Of a DNA stretch of 64,000 bases, positions 21,049 to 29,719 are shown in pieces. The position numbers and the translations under genes are program-made. The notes under the pieces are model-generated. The model was not told the DNA's origin, searched no databases, and was given only the letters and a program-made list of their open reading frames with translations. The DNA comes from Sphingomonas morindae. GTDB lineage: Bacteria; Pseudomonadota; Alphaproteobacteria; Sphingomonadales; Sphingomonadaceae. Where the stretch lies: positions 2,496,001 to 2,560,000 of the forward strand of contig NZ_CP084930.1 in the NCBI RefSeq assembly GCF_023822065.1, given 5' to 3'. How positions within the stretch are numbered: position 1 is the stretch's first letter; each line of letters begins with the position of its first letter.

Positions 21049-21813
21049 ATGCAGCCCGGAGGCGATATCCTGGCGCGTCGCCTCGCGGCGCTCGCGCCGC
21101 TCAGCGAAGCCGAACGGCGGATGCTGGCGGTCGATCCGTCGCAGCGCGTGCGGCGCACGCCGGCCCGCGCCGATATCGTGCGCGAGGGCGATGCGCCTGG
21201 TGATCTGCGCCTGCTGCTCTCGGGGTGGGCGGCGCGCTACAAGATGCTGGACGATGGCCGGCGCCAGATCGTCGGCCTGTTGCTGCCGGGCGATCTCTTC
21301 GATCTCCACATGACGGTGCTCCACGAGCTGGACCATTCGATCGCGGCGCTCACCGATCTGCGTCTGGTCGAGATTCCGCACGAACGGCTGGATCAGGTGC
21401 TTCGCGGCAGCGGGGCGATCGCGCGGGCGCTGCGCCGCTACACGCTGATGGGGGCCGCGATCCAGCGCGAATGGCTGCTCAGCCTCGGCCAGCGCACCGC
21501 CTTCGAGCGGCTGGGCCATCTGCTGTGCGAGATCCATATCCGGCTGTCGATGGTCGGCCTCACCAATGGCAATGCCTGCGACATGCCGATGACGCAGACC
21601 GAAATGGCCGATGCGACCGGGATCACGCCGGTGCATGTCAACCGCACCCTCCAGGAGATGCGCGCCCGCGGGCTGATCGTGCTCAAGGGCCGCATTCTCG
21701 AGATCCCGGACCTCGATCAGCTCAAGCAGGTCTCGCTCTTCTCGGATGCCTATCTCCAGTCGCTGGGCGCGCGCCGTCCGCCAGGGCAGGTGGTGGCGCT
21801 GGGCGCGGCATGA
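21049..21813 (+). CDS. Crp/Fnr-family transcriptional regulator
   Basis: This 254-residue protein has a cyclic-nucleotide-binding-like sensor domain (about 20-140) followed by a dimer helix. Its winged helix-turn-helix contains MTQTEMADATGITPVHVNRTLQEMRARG. It lacks the N-terminal cysteine cluster of oxygen-sensing FNR, so an Fe-S cluster is unlikely. Its stop overlaps the HWE kinase start in ATGA, so both are made from one mRNA. The start is ATG at 21049; another ATG at 21044 is out of frame. The signal and targets are unknown. Confidence 0.9.
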   Translation: MQPGGDILARRLAALAPLSEAERRMLAVDPSQRVRRTPARADIVREGDAPGDLRLLLSGWAARYKMLDDGRRQIVGLLLPGDLFDLHMTVLHELDHSIAALTDLRLVEIPHERLDQVLRGSGAIARALRRYTLMGAAIQREWLLSLGQRTAFERLGHLLCEIHIRLSMVGLTNGNACDMPMTQTEMADATGITPVHVNRTLQEMRARGLIVLKGRILEIPDLDQLKQVSLFSDAYLQSLGARRPPGQVVALGAA

Positions 21814-22493
21814 TCGACGAGGAGAGCGAACTCCACGCGCTGCGCGTCGCGCTGGCGGCGGCCCGCCGTCGCGAGGCGGTGCTGGCGGCGGATCTGCTCG
21901 CCGCGCGGCAGGAATTGCAGCACCGCGTGCGCAACACGCTCGCCATCGTCCGCTCGATCGCGCGCCGCTCGGCCGAGAGCGTCGAGACGGTGGAGGATTA
22001 TCAGCAGCATCTCGATGGGCGGCTGGCCGCGCTGGGGCGGGTGCAGGCGGCGCTGGTGCGCGCGCCGGGGCTGGGCGTGGATCTGGGCTCGCTCATCACC
22101 GACGAACTGTCGACCGTGGGCAGCCTGCCGATCGGCACCATCGAGCTTTCCGGGCCCGAGATCCGGCTCAAGGCCAAGCCGGCCGAGCTGATCGGGCTCG
22201 CGGTGCACGAGCTTGCCACCAACGCCGTCAAGTTCGGGGCGCTGGCGGCGGCTGCCGGGCGGATCGCGATCGGCTGGTCGCTGGATCGCCAGGGCGGCGC
22301 GCCGGGCATCCTGATCGCGTGGCGCGAGCAATGCGACGTGCCGCTGGTCGCCGCCGGGCGGCGCGGCTTCGGCACCGAGCTGCTCGAAAACGCGATCGCC
22401 TACGAGCTTTCGGGCACCACCTCGCTCGATTACCGCCGCGAGGGGCTGGCCTGCCAGATCCGGCTGCCCCTCGATTGCCGCATGTCGGCCTGA
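21810..22493 (+). CDS. Sensor-less HWE-family histidine kinase
   Basis: This 227-residue kinase consists of an N-terminal coiled helix, the phosphoacceptor His38 (ELQHRVRNTLA) and the HWE ATPase domain. His134-Glu135 and Asn139 lie in the N box (VHELATNAVKFGAL) and Trp172-x-Glu174 completes the HWE hallmark. There is no PAS, GAF or membrane sensor region, so input must come from another protein. It is translationally coupled (ATGA) to the Crp/Fnr regulator. The divergent FAT-GUY receiver is the likely phosphotransfer partner. Confidence 0.92.
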   Translation: MIDEESELHALRVALAAARRREAVLAADLLAARQELQHRVRNTLAIVRSIARRSAESVETVEDYQQHLDGRLAALGRVQAALVRAPGLGVDLGSLITDELSTVGSLPIGTIELSGPEIRLKAKPAELIGLAVHELATNAVKFGALAAAAGRIAIGWSLDRQGGAPGILIAWREQCDVPLVAAGRRGFGTELLENAIAYELSGTTSLDYRREGLACQIRLPLDCRMSA

Positions 22494-22562
22494 GCCGCTA
22501 GCCTGGATCAGCGGCGGCGCCGCGCGCGTCCGCTATGCCCGTGCGACAATAGGGAGCATGGC

Positions 22563-23141
22563 ATGGGCGAGGAGGAACGGACATCGGCGACGGCGCTGCT
22601 GATCATCGACATGATCAACGATCTCGCCTTCGAGGGCGGCGCGGCGCTGGCGGAGACGGTCGCGGCGATACTGGCGCCGCTCGAGACGCTCGTCGAGGCG
22701 GCGCGCGCGGCGGACGTGCCGATCGTCTATGTGAACGACAATTTCGACCAGTGGCATTCCGATCGCGAGCGGATCGTCGAGCATTGCCTGCGCGACGACA
22801 GCCGGGGCCGCGCCATGGTGGCGCGGCTGCGGCCACGCTCGGAGGATTATTTTGTCATCAAGCCGCAATTTTCGGGCTTCTACGCGACCAACCTGCCGGT
22901 GCTGCTGCCGAGGCTCAATGTCTCGCGCCTGATCCTCACGGGGATCGCCGCCGATATCTGCGTGCTGTTCACCGCCGCCGATGCGCATATGCGGCACTAT
23001 GATCTCTGGGTGCCGCGCGACGTGGTGGCGAGCGAGGAGGCGCCGCATCGCGACTGGGCGCTCGGCGTCATGGAGAAGACGATGGGCGCGGACACCCGCC
23101 CCAGCAGCGCCGAGACGCTGGCGGCGTGGCTCAGGCGGTAA
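22563..23141 (+). CDS. Isochorismatase-like cysteine hydrolase
   Basis: This 192-residue protein has the catalytic triad of the cysteine hydrolase family: Asp16 (IIDMIND), Lys100 (VIKPQFSGF) and Cys133 (GIAADICV). The fold covers isochorismatases, nicotinamidases and ureidoacrylate amidohydrolases, and this branch is not assignable further. The start is ATG at 22563. The 3' end overlaps the convergent Rieske gene by 11 bp. It is distinct from the nicotinamidase at 27.3 kb, which carries the metal-binding residues absent here. Confidence 0.85.
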   Translation: MGEEERTSATALLIIDMINDLAFEGGAALAETVAAILAPLETLVEAARAADVPIVYVNDNFDQWHSDRERIVEHCLRDDSRGRAMVARLRPRSEDYFVIKPQFSGFYATNLPVLLPRLNVSRLILTGIAADICVLFTAADAHMRHYDLWVPRDVVASEEAPHRDWALGVMEKTMGADTRPSSAETLAAWLRR

Positions 23142-23490
23142 GGACCGCGTCGCCCGCGATCCGCACCGGCCAGGGGGTGAGGCGCTGCCCCGTGCAGGGC
23201 CCGCCGACGCACAGCCCGTCCTCGATGCGGAACAGCGCGGCGTGCCAGGCGCATTGGATCAGCGTGCCATCCGGGGTGAGATAGGCATCCAGCGTGCGCA
23301 CCAGCGGAAGCCCGGCATGGGGGCAGCGATCGACATAGCCCTGCACGCCCTGCGCGGTGCGGACGACAAAGCCGTGGAAGCGGCCCGCGCGCATCTGCAG
23401 CACGAAGCCGCGCGCCGCGCCGGCCGGGAGCGCGGCGAGATCGATCAGGCGGACGCCGGGCGGCGTTTCGAACAGGCGCGTGTCGGACAT
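23131..23490 (-). CDS. Rieske [2Fe-2S] ferredoxin-like protein
   Basis: This 119-residue protein is essentially one Rieske domain. Cluster ligands are Cys56-x-His58 (CPHAG) and Cys80-x2-His83 (CAWHA), the standard spacing for a soluble Rieske ferredoxin. Such proteins donate electrons to oxygenases or act in nitrite-reductase small-subunit-like roles, but no oxygenase gene is adjacent. The start is ATG at 23490. Its 3' end overlaps the convergent cysteine hydrolase by 11 bp, and a radical SAM gene lies 28 bp upstream on the same strand. Confidence 0.88.
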   Translation of the reverse strand: MSDTRLFETPPGVRLIDLAALPAGAARGFVLQMRAGRFHGFVVRTAQGVQGYVDRCPHAGLPLVRTLDAYLTPDGTLIQCAWHAALFRIEDGLCVGGPCTGQRLTPWPVRIAGDAVLTA

Positions 23491-23518
23491 GGCCGCCGCG
23501 CTAGCGCCGCCGCGCCGC

Positions 23519-24592
23519 TCAGAACAGCGACATTTGCGTGCCGGGCAGCAGCGGCGGCCGGAAGCGATCGGTGCGGAGCATGATCCGCTCGCGGCCGAGG
23601 CCGTGCCGCCGCGCCGCCACCGTCACGCGCTGCGCGATCAGCGCCGCCCACGGCCCCTGGCCGCGCATCCGGCTGTGGAAGCCGGGATCATTGTCGCGCC
23701 CGCCGCGCATCGCCTGGATCACCGCCATCACCTTGGCGGCGCGATCGGGATAATGCGCATCGAGCCAGGCGCGGAACAGCGGCGCGACCTCGTGCGGCAG
23801 GCGGACGGGGATGAAGCCGATGCCGCGCGCGCCCGCCGCCGCCGCCGCCGCGACCAGCGCCTCGATCTCGTGATCGGTGATCTGGGGCACGATCGGCGCG
23901 ATCGACACCTGCACCGGCACGCCGGCCTCGGCCAGCCGCCGCACCGCCGCGAGCCGCCGCGCCGGATGCGGCGCGCGCGGCTCGAGCGTGCGCGCGGTGC
24001 GGGGATCGAGCGAGGTGATCGACAGGCAGACCGACACCAGCTCCTGCCGCGCCATGGCGTGGAGCAGATCGAGATCGCGCAGCACCCGATCGGACTTGGT
24101 GGTGATGGTGACGGGATGCCCCGTCTCGGCGAGCAGTTCGAGACAGGCGCGGGTCAGCCGATGGTCGCGCTCGATCGGCTGATAGGGATCGGTGTTGGTC
24201 CCGAAGGCGATCGGCTTGCAGACATAGCCGGGCGCCGCCAGCTCGCGCCGCAGCAGCGTCGCGGCCTCGGGCTTGGCGAAGAGGCGCGTCTCGAAATCGA
24301 GGCCGGGCGAGAGATCGTGAAAGGCGTGGGTCGGGCGCGCGAAGCAATAGATGCAGCCATGCTCGCAGCCGCGATAGGGATTGATCGAGCGATCGAAGCC
24401 GATGTCGGGCGACTGGTTGCGGCTGATGATGGTGCGCGCCCGCTCCGGCGTGACGCTGGTGCGCAGCGGCGGCGCCGCGCCGTCCAGCGAGTCGCGCGCG
24501 TCCAGCCAATCGCCATCCGCCTCGCGCGCGGGGAGGGCGAAGCGGGCGCTGCCCTGGTTGACGGTGGCCCCTCGGCCCGAAATCGCGGACAT
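23519..24592 (-). CDS. PA0069-type radical SAM protein
   Basis: This 357-residue radical SAM enzyme has the 4Fe-4S motif CxxxCxxC at Cys76, Cys80 and Cys83 (RGCEHGCIYC). The segment NPYRGCEHGC and the following YCFARPTHAFHDLSPGLDF are typical of the PA0069/Rv2578c group. Its reaction is unknown, although relatives resemble spore photoproduct lyase-like DNA-repair enzymes. ATG at 24592 follows AAGGAG. The frame stays open further upstream, but that part is antisense of the VOC gene. The Rieske gene follows 28 bp downstream on the same strand. Confidence 0.87.
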   Translation of the reverse strand: MSAISGRGATVNQGSARFALPAREADGDWLDARDSLDGAAPPLRTSVTPERARTIISRNQSPDIGFDRSINPYRGCEHGCIYCFARPTHAFHDLSPGLDFETRLFAKPEAATLLRRELAAPGYVCKPIAFGTNTDPYQPIERDHRLTRACLELLAETGHPVTITTKSDRVLRDLDLLHAMARQELVSVCLSITSLDPRTARTLEPRAPHPARRLAAVRRLAEAGVPVQVSIAPIVPQITDHEIEALVAAAAAAGARGIGFIPVRLPHEVAPLFRAWLDAHYPDRAAKVMAVIQAMRGGRDNDPGFHSRMRGQGPWAALIAQRVTVAARRHGLGRERIMLRTDRFRPPLLPGTQMSLF

Positions 24593-24715
24593 GGCTTGCT
24601 CCTTCTCCCGCCCGGTAAGCGCGAACATAGCAGGAACACGGACGTCACGCACGGCCTTGACAAACGCGCCCCGATATGAGAACAAACTGGCAACAGGGCC
24701 GAGGGGGGAATCAGC

Positions 24716-25042
24716 GTGGCGCGGATCAACTATGTCGAGCTGGGGGCGGGCGATGTCGCCGCCGCGCGGGCCTTTTACGAAGCCGTGTTTGGGTGGCGGA
24801 TGCAGGCGTTCGGGCCGGACTATGCCGCCACCGTCAGCGGCGATGTCGATCTCGGGCTGGATGGCGCGGGCGGCGCGGCGCCGCTGCCGGTGATCGCGGT
24901 GGCCGATCTCGCCGCGGCCGAAGCGGCGGTGGTGGCGGCGGGCGGGGCGATCGTGCGCCCGGCCTTCTCCTTCCCCGGCGGCCGGCGCTTCCACTTCCGC
25001 GATCCCGCCGGCAACGTCCTGGCCGCCTGGGTGGAAGAATGA
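24716..25042 (+). CDS. VOC-superfamily (glyoxalase-like) protein
   Basis: This 108-residue protein starts with the VOC motif INYVELGAGDVAAARAFYEAVFGW and ends RFHFRDPAGNVLAAWVEE, matching a two-module glyoxalase/bleomycin-resistance fold. One expected metal ligand position at the N terminus is Glu8 (YVEL) and the C-terminal strand has no obvious second acidic ligand, so catalysis is uncertain. GTG at 24716 follows a strong GAGGGGGGAA site. The stop overlaps the DUF3224 start in ATGA. Confidence 0.82.
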   Translation: MARINYVELGAGDVAAARAFYEAVFGWRMQAFGPDYAATVSGDVDLGLDGAGGAAPLPVIAVADLAAAEAAVVAAGGAIVRPAFSFPGGRRFHFRDPAGNVLAAWVEE

Positions 25043-25443
25043 AGGCCGAGGGCGCCGCCCCGGCGCGGGCGGAAGGCGCGTTCGACGTGCAGCGCACGCC
25101 GCTCGCCGAGGCCGTGGGCGGGCTGGAGCGGGCGGCGATCAGCAAGATCTACACGGGCGATCTGGCGGGCGGGAGCCAGGGCGAGATGCTGAGCGTGATC
25201 GACGCGGCGGCCGGCAGCGGCGGCTATGTCGCGCTCGAACGTGTCACCGCGACGCTGGGCGGGCGGCGCGGCGGCTTCGTGCTCCAGCACAGCGGCACGC
25301 GGTCGCACGGGGCGCAGAGCCTGGCCGTTCAGGTGGTGCCGGGTTCGGCGACGGGCGCGCTGGCGGGCCTTGCCGGCACGATGACCATCCGCCTCGAGGC
25401 GGGCGTGCATCGTTACCGGTTCGACTATGGGTTCGAGGCGTGA
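25039..25443 (+). CDS. DUF3224 family protein
   Basis: This 134-residue soluble protein has the DUF3224 pattern: SKIYTGDLAGGSQGEML, GGYVALERVTATLGGRRGGFVLQHSGT and the terminal HRYRFDYGFE. The fold is a small calycin-like barrel of unknown function. It is translationally coupled to the VOC gene upstream (ATGA) and overlaps the convergent GNAT gene by 19 bp at its 3' end. I see no catalytic residues that would define an activity. Confidence 0.82.
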   Translation: MKAEGAAPARAEGAFDVQRTPLAEAVGGLERAAISKIYTGDLAGGSQGEMLSVIDAAAGSGGYVALERVTATLGGRRGGFVLQHSGTRSHGAQSLAVQVVPGSATGALAGLAGTMTIRLEAGVHRYRFDYGFEA

Positions 25444-25901
25444 GGGGCGGCCTCGTCCGAGCCCTGGGGCTCGCCAGCCGGGGCGAGCCAGCGCGCCATG
25501 ATCCGGCGCGGCGTGTCCTCATAGCCGAGCGCGGCGTAGAAGCCGGCGACCGCCGCATTGTTTGGCCGGATCATCAGCTGCACCTTGGGAACGCCCTGGG
25601 CCGCCAGCCATGCCTCGCCCGCGGCGATGAGCGCGCGGCCCAGGCCCCGGCGGCGCCAGGCCGGCGCGGTCGCGACATAATAGAGCCAGCCGCGATGCCC
25701 GTCATGGCCGACCATCACGGTGCCGATCGGCGCCGCGTCCGCCGCCACCAGCACGCAGGAGGCCGGCCCCGCCATGGCGAAGCGCAGGTCGCGCAGCGGA
25801 TCATTATAGGCGGTGGTGAGCCCGCAGGCCTGCCACAGCGCCACGATCGCGGCCTCGTCCTCGGGACGGGCGGGCCGGATCGGCGGGAGCGGCGCCGTCA
25901 T
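25425..25901 (-). CDS. GNAT-family N-acetyltransferase (YpeA-like)
   Basis: This 158-residue GNAT protein has the acetyl-CoA-binding motif RRRGLGRALIAAGEAWL at about 83-99 and the downstream NAAVAGFYAALGYE element. The pattern resembles YpeA, an uncharacterised acetyltransferase. It lies 1 bp downstream of the nicotinate phosphoribosyltransferase gene on the same strand, so the two are likely co-transcribed. Its 3' end overlaps DUF3224 by 19 bp. The acceptor substrate is unknown. Confidence 0.87.
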   Translation of the reverse strand: MTAPLPPIRPARPEDEAAIVALWQACGLTTAYNDPLRDLRFAMAGPASCVLVAADAAPIGTVMVGHDGHRGWLYYVATAPAWRRRGLGRALIAAGEAWLAAQGVPKVQLMIRPNNAAVAGFYAALGYEDTPRRIMARWLAPAGEPQGSDEAAPHASNP

Positions 25902-25902
25902 G

Positions 25903-27207
25903 TCAGACCTCCACCGCGGCGCGCTGGTGGCCGCGCGCGCCGAACACCCGCAAATAGCGGGCGATGGCCTCGGGATCGCCGGTCGCCTTTTCCGGATTGT
26001 CGGAGAGCTTCACCGCCGGCCGTCCGTCCACCTCGGTGACCTTGCAGACCAGCGAGATCGGATCCAGCGCATGGCCGCCTTCGGGATCGCAGCCGCGGAA
26101 ATCATTGGTGAGGTTGGTGCCCCAGCCGAAGCTCAGCCGCACCCGCCCGGCGAAGTGGCGATAGCAGGCCTCGATCGAATCGACGTCCATGCCATCGGAG
26201 AAGATCAGCAGCTTGGTGCGCGGATCGCGGCCCCGCGCCTGCCACCAGGCGATGATCTGCTCGCCCGCCGCGATCGGCGGCAGGCTGTCGGGGCGGAACC
26301 CCGTCCAATCGGCCACCCAATCCGGCGCATGCTCCAGAAAGGCGGTGGTGCCGAAGGCATCGGGCAGCGCGATCAGCAGATTGCCGCCATAATGGGCCTG
26401 CCACTGGCGCAAGACGCGATAGGGCGCCCCGGCCAGCGCGGCATCATCCTCGGCGAGCGCCGCCTCGACCATCGGCAGCTCATGCGCATTGGTGCCGATC
26501 GCCTCCAGATCCGCGTCCATCGCGAGCAGCACGTTGGAGGTGCCGATGAAGCGCTCGCCCAGCCCTTCCTTGCACGCCTCCACGCACCAGCGCTGCCAGA
26601 GAAAGCCGTGGCGCCTGCGCGTGCCGAAATCGGTGAGGCGGAGATCGGGCAGCTGGCGCAGCCGCTCCACCTTCTCCCACAGCTTGGCCTTGGCGCGGGC
26701 ATAGAGCACGTCGAGCGCGAAGCGGCCGCGATCGCGCGTCGCGGCGCGCGCGCGCAGCTCGTTGATGATCGAGAGCGCCGGGATCTCCCACATGCTGCTA
26801 TGGGTCCAGGGGCCGTGGAAATGCAGCTCATACTGGCCGTCGACGCGACGCAGATCATAATCGGGCAGACGGAATTCGGCGAGCCAGGCGAGGAAATCGG
26901 GCGCGAACATCCGCGCCTGCCCATAGAAGCTGTTGCCGGCCAGCCAGATCAACTCCTTCTTGGTGAAGCGCAGGCTGCGCGCGTGATCGAGCTGGGCGCG
27001 AAGCTCGGCTTCGTCGATGCAATCGGCCAGCCGCACGGCGCGGCTGCGGTTCATCAGCGAGAAGGTGACGGGCAGATCGGGATGCTGGTGGCGGATCATC
27101 TGCAGCATCAGCAGCTTGTAGAAATCGGTATCGAGCAGGCTGCGGACGATCGGGTCCAGCCGCCAGCTATGATCGTAGGTGCGCGTCGCGATATCGGTCA
27201 CGGCCAT
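25903..27207 (-). CDS. pncB: Nicotinate phosphoribosyltransferase
   Basis: PncB joins nicotinate to PRPP with ATP to give nicotinate mononucleotide for NAD salvage. The 434-residue protein carries [13 protein letters not shown] near the N terminus. It also has the region around [16 protein letters not shown] that includes the phosphorylated His, DFGTRRR, and [10 protein letters not shown]. The length is normal. The start is ATG at 27207, divergent from the nicotinamidase gene with 49 bp between. The pair gives a complete two-step nicotinamide salvage branch. Confidence 0.95.
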   Translation of the reverse strand: MAVTDIATRTYDHSWRLDPIVRSLLDTDFYKLLMLQMIRHQHPDLPVTFSLMNRSRAVRLADCIDEAELRAQLDHARSLRFTKKELIWLAGNSFYGQARMFAPDFLAWLAEFRLPDYDLRRVDGQYELHFHGPWTHSSMWEIPALSIINELRARAATRDRGRFALDVLYARAKAKLWEKVERLRQLPDLRLTDFGTRRRHGFLWQRWCVEACKEGLGERFIGTSNVLLAMDADLEAIGTNAHELPMVEAALAEDDAALAGAPYRVLRQWQAHYGGNLLIALPDAFGTTAFLEHAPDWVADWTGFRPDSLPPIAAGEQIIAWWQARGRDPRTKLLIFSDGMDVDSIEACYRHFAGRVRLSFGWGTNLTNDFRGCDPEGGHALDPISLVCKVTEVDGRPAVKLSDNPEKATGDPEAIARYLRVFGARGHQRAAVEV

Positions 27208-27256
27208 GCTGGTGCAGCACAGCAGCCGCGCCTATGTGTCAAGCAAGGAGAAGCGG

Positions 27257-27841
27257 ATGCGGTCCTTTATCGTGGTCGTCGATACCCAGCGCGACTTCAT
27301 GGCGGCCGATGGCGCGCTGGCCGTGCCGGGCGCGGAGGCGCTGGTGGCGCCGATGCGCGACTGGCTCGCCGCGCGCACGCCCGCCGATACCGCCGGCATC
27401 CTCTTCACCTTCGATACGCATGACCCAGAGGCCTATGCCGCCTCGCCCGAGGCCGCCGAATTCCCGCCGCATTGCCTGAAGGACACGCCGGGCTGGGCGA
27501 ACATGCTGGCGGTGGACGGGATCGATCCCGCCATCCCCGTCTGGCGGCTGGAGAAGTCGGTGTTCGCGATGTGGGCCGAGCCCCTTGTGCGGATCGAGGA
27601 TGCGCGCGATGCGGCGGCGCCTGCGATCGAACGCGAAGCCTTTTTCGCGGCGCTCCGCGCGCAGGGCATCGACACGGTGACGGTGATCGGCGTCGCCGCC
27701 GATTATTGCGTCCGCTGGGCGATTGAAGGGCTGATCGCGCGCGGCTTCCGTGTCGTGGTGCCGCGCGCGCTCACGCGCGGCATCGCGCGGCCGATCGAGG
27801 CGGTGGCGGCGACGCTGGGACCGGCGGTGGCGCTCGTCTGA
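27257..27841 (+). CDS. pncA: Nicotinamidase-like cysteine hydrolase
   Basis: This 194-residue protein has catalytic residues Asp9 (VVVDTQRDF), Lys100 (LEKSVF) and Cys151 (VAADYCVRW). The metal ligands typical of nicotinamidase are also present: Asp53 and His55 (TFDTHDPEAY) and His72 (FPPHCLKDTPG). These support deamidation of nicotinamide to nicotinate rather than isochorismate hydrolysis. ATG at 27257 follows AAGGAG with 6-nt spacing, better than upstream in-frame codons. It is divergent from pncB, matching an NAD salvage role. Confidence 0.88.
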   Translation: MRSFIVVVDTQRDFMAADGALAVPGAEALVAPMRDWLAARTPADTAGILFTFDTHDPEAYAASPEAAEFPPHCLKDTPGWANMLAVDGIDPAIPVWRLEKSVFAMWAEPLVRIEDARDAAAPAIEREAFFAALRAQGIDTVTVIGVAADYCVRWAIEGLIARGFRVVVPRALTRGIARPIEAVAATLGPAVALV

Positions 27842-27848
27842 TCCGGGA

Positions 27849-28796
27849 TCAGAGGCGCAGCCCGGCGGTCTCGGGCAGGCCGGCCATGAGATTGAGATTC
27901 TGCACGGCGGCCCCGCCGGCGCCCTTGCCGAGATTGTCGAGCGCGGCGACCAGCCGGACATGGCCCGCCGCCGGATTGGAAAAGACGAACAGCGCCAGCC
28001 GATCGGTGCCGGCGACATGCTCGATCCGCAGCGCGGCGCGATCGAGCGCCTGATCGCGCGCCACCTCCACCACCGGCGAGCCGGCATAGGCGGCCTCCAG
28101 CGCGGCCTGGATGCGCGCGGGCGTGGCATCGGCGCTGCACAAGGCGAGGTGGAGCGGCACCTCCACGATCATGCCGCGATAGGTGCGCGCCACCGCCGGC
28201 GCGAAGATCGGCGCGAGCGTGAGGCCGGCATGGCGCTGCATCTCGGGCACATGCTTGTGGCTGAGCGACAGGCCGTAGGTGTGGAAGGCGGTATCGGTCG
28301 CATCGGCGACGCCGGCCTCCTCGAAGGCCGCGATCATCGCCTTGCCGCCGCCCGAATAGCCCGAGGTGGCGTGGACGGTGAGCGGCGCGCCGGCGGGCAG
28401 CAGCCCCTCGCGTACCAGCGGCGCGACCAGCGCGAGGAAGCCGGTGGGGTAGCAGCCGGGATTGGAGACGCGCCGCGCCCCCGCGATCCGCGCCGCATGG
28501 CCGGGCGCGAGTTCCGGAAAGCCGTAGGTCCAGTCCGGATCGACGCGATGCGCGGTGGAGGCGTCGATGAAGCGCACCGGCAGCGTCTCGGCCAGCGCCA
28601 CCGCCTCGCGCGCCGCCTCGTCGGGCAGGCAGAGAATGGCGATGTCGGCTTCGGCCAGCGCATCGGCGCGCGCGGCGGCATCCTTGCGCCGCGCCTCGTC
28701 GAGCAGGTGCAGCGTTATGTCCGGGCGGCCGGAGAGGCGCTCGACGATCTCGAGACCGGTGGTGCCGACGCTGCCGTCGACAAAGACCTTCACCAT
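27849..28796 (-). CDS. argC: N-acetyl-gamma-glutamyl-phosphate reductase, type 2
   Basis: ArgC reduces N-acetylglutamyl-phosphate to the semialdehyde in arginine synthesis. The 315-residue length and GSVGTTGLEIVERL N terminus mark the short type 2 form. The catalytic Cys115 is in SNPGCYPTG. The start is ATG at 28796 with GGAGA upstream; the NlpC/P60 stop at 28790 overlaps the first 7 bp. No other arginine gene is nearby. Confidence 0.94.
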   Translation of the reverse strand: MVKVFVDGSVGTTGLEIVERLSGRPDITLHLLDEARRKDAAARADALAEADIAILCLPDEAAREAVALAETLPVRFIDASTAHRVDPDWTYGFPELAPGHAARIAGARRVSNPGCYPTGFLALVAPLVREGLLPAGAPLTVHATSGYSGGGKAMIAAFEEAGVADATDTAFHTYGLSLSHKHVPEMQRHAGLTLAPIFAPAVARTYRGMIVEVPLHLALCSADATPARIQAALEAAYAGSPVVEVARDQALDRAALRIEHVAGTDRLALFVFSNPAAGHVRLVAALDNLGKGAGGAAVQNLNLMAGLPETAGLRL

Positions 28797-29719
28797 GTCG
28801 GGCGTCTCCTGGCGATGATGGACGCGCCGGCGGGGAGCCGTGCGCAGATATCGGCGAGCGGTTCGCACAGCGTCGCCATCCAATGGGCGTTGGCGTGGAC
28901 CATATGATCCGGGTCCGCCATCAGGCCGACATGGCCGGGGAAGAAGATCAGATCGCCCCGCGCCGCCGGCTCGTCCGCCTCCAGCGCGCGGCCGATCGCG
29001 GCGCGCTGCTGATCGCTGTCGCGCGGCACCGCCTGGCCGCAGGCGGCGAAGGCGAGCTGGACCAGGCCCGAACAGTCGATCCCGTCGCCAGAGCGCCCGC
29101 CCCAGCGATAGGGCGTGCCGACCAGCCGCAGCGCCACCGCGACCGGATCGGTCTCGACCCGATCGATCGGCGCGACATGGCGGCGGTGGACGAAGCCCTG
29201 ATCGACGCGGAGGAAATCGCCTTCCTCGACCCCCGCGAGCTGGGCGCCGATCGGCAGGCGGGCGCGCACCGGGCTCTTGATGTCCGCCGCCGCGAACAGC
29301 AAGGCGGCGAGCGCGGTGACGCGATGCGTCGGCTCGATCACCGCGCCGAGCGCGGCGGCCGGCACATAGCCGACATAATGATCGTGGCGGCTGAAGCCCC
29401 ACATCCAATCGCCGCCCGCATCCACCACGGCGAACCGCTCGCCCAGCAAAAGCTCGGACACCGCCGCGGCGTCGCTGCCGGGCGCGGCGCGCATCGTCAC
29501 GCGCGGCTCGCGGCAGCCATGGTCGAGCGGCAGCGCATAATGGGGGGCAAAGACATGATCGGCCAGCGCCACATCCGCGACATCGCGGCGCACGGCGTGG
29601 ATGCGGGGATCGAGCGGCCGGGAGGGCCCGGCCAGCCGAATGCGGTCAGGCCTGTTCCGAGCGGACGAGCTGGGGGCGCCGCCTCTCCTTGCCGGCAATG
29701 CACCGCCTGAAGCCTTCAA
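28790..29719 (-). CDS. NlpC/P60 family cell-wall peptidase
   Basis: This gene encodes a peptidoglycan peptidase cleaving stem peptides, with an N-terminal SH3-like region and a C-terminal NlpC/P60 domain. Counting from the first start, the catalytic residues are Cys216 (DGIDCSGLVQ), His263 (PGHVGL) and a third polar residue at about His275. No signal peptide is visible. The start is uncertain: the frame begins at TTG 29719, preceded by GGAG, which would overlap the upstream MarR gene by 74 bp. Family similarity is evident only from about LDPRIHAVRRD (residue 36), and no ATG lies between. It overlaps argC by 7 bp. Confidence 0.8.
   Translation of the reverse strand: MKASGGALPARRGGAPSSSARNRPDRIRLAGPSRPLDPRIHAVRRDVADVALADHVFAPHYALPLDHGCREPRVTMRAAPGSDAAAVSELLLGERFAVVDAGGDWMWGFSRHDHYVGYVPAAALGAVIEPTHRVTALAALLFAAADIKSPVRARLPIGAQLAGVEEGDFLRVDQGFVHRRHVAPIDRVETDPVAVALRLVGTPYRWGGRSGDGIDCSGLVQLAFAACGQAVPRDSDQQRAAIGRALEADEPAARGDLIFFPGHVGLMADPDHMVHANAHWMATLCEPLADICARLPAGASIIARRRPTW

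Noticed and set aside
22558-24500. Long plus-strand open frames across the radical SAM and Rieske genes
   Set aside because: They are Arg/Ala/Gly-rich shadows caused by high GC; the minus strand encodes intact iron-sulfur motifs.
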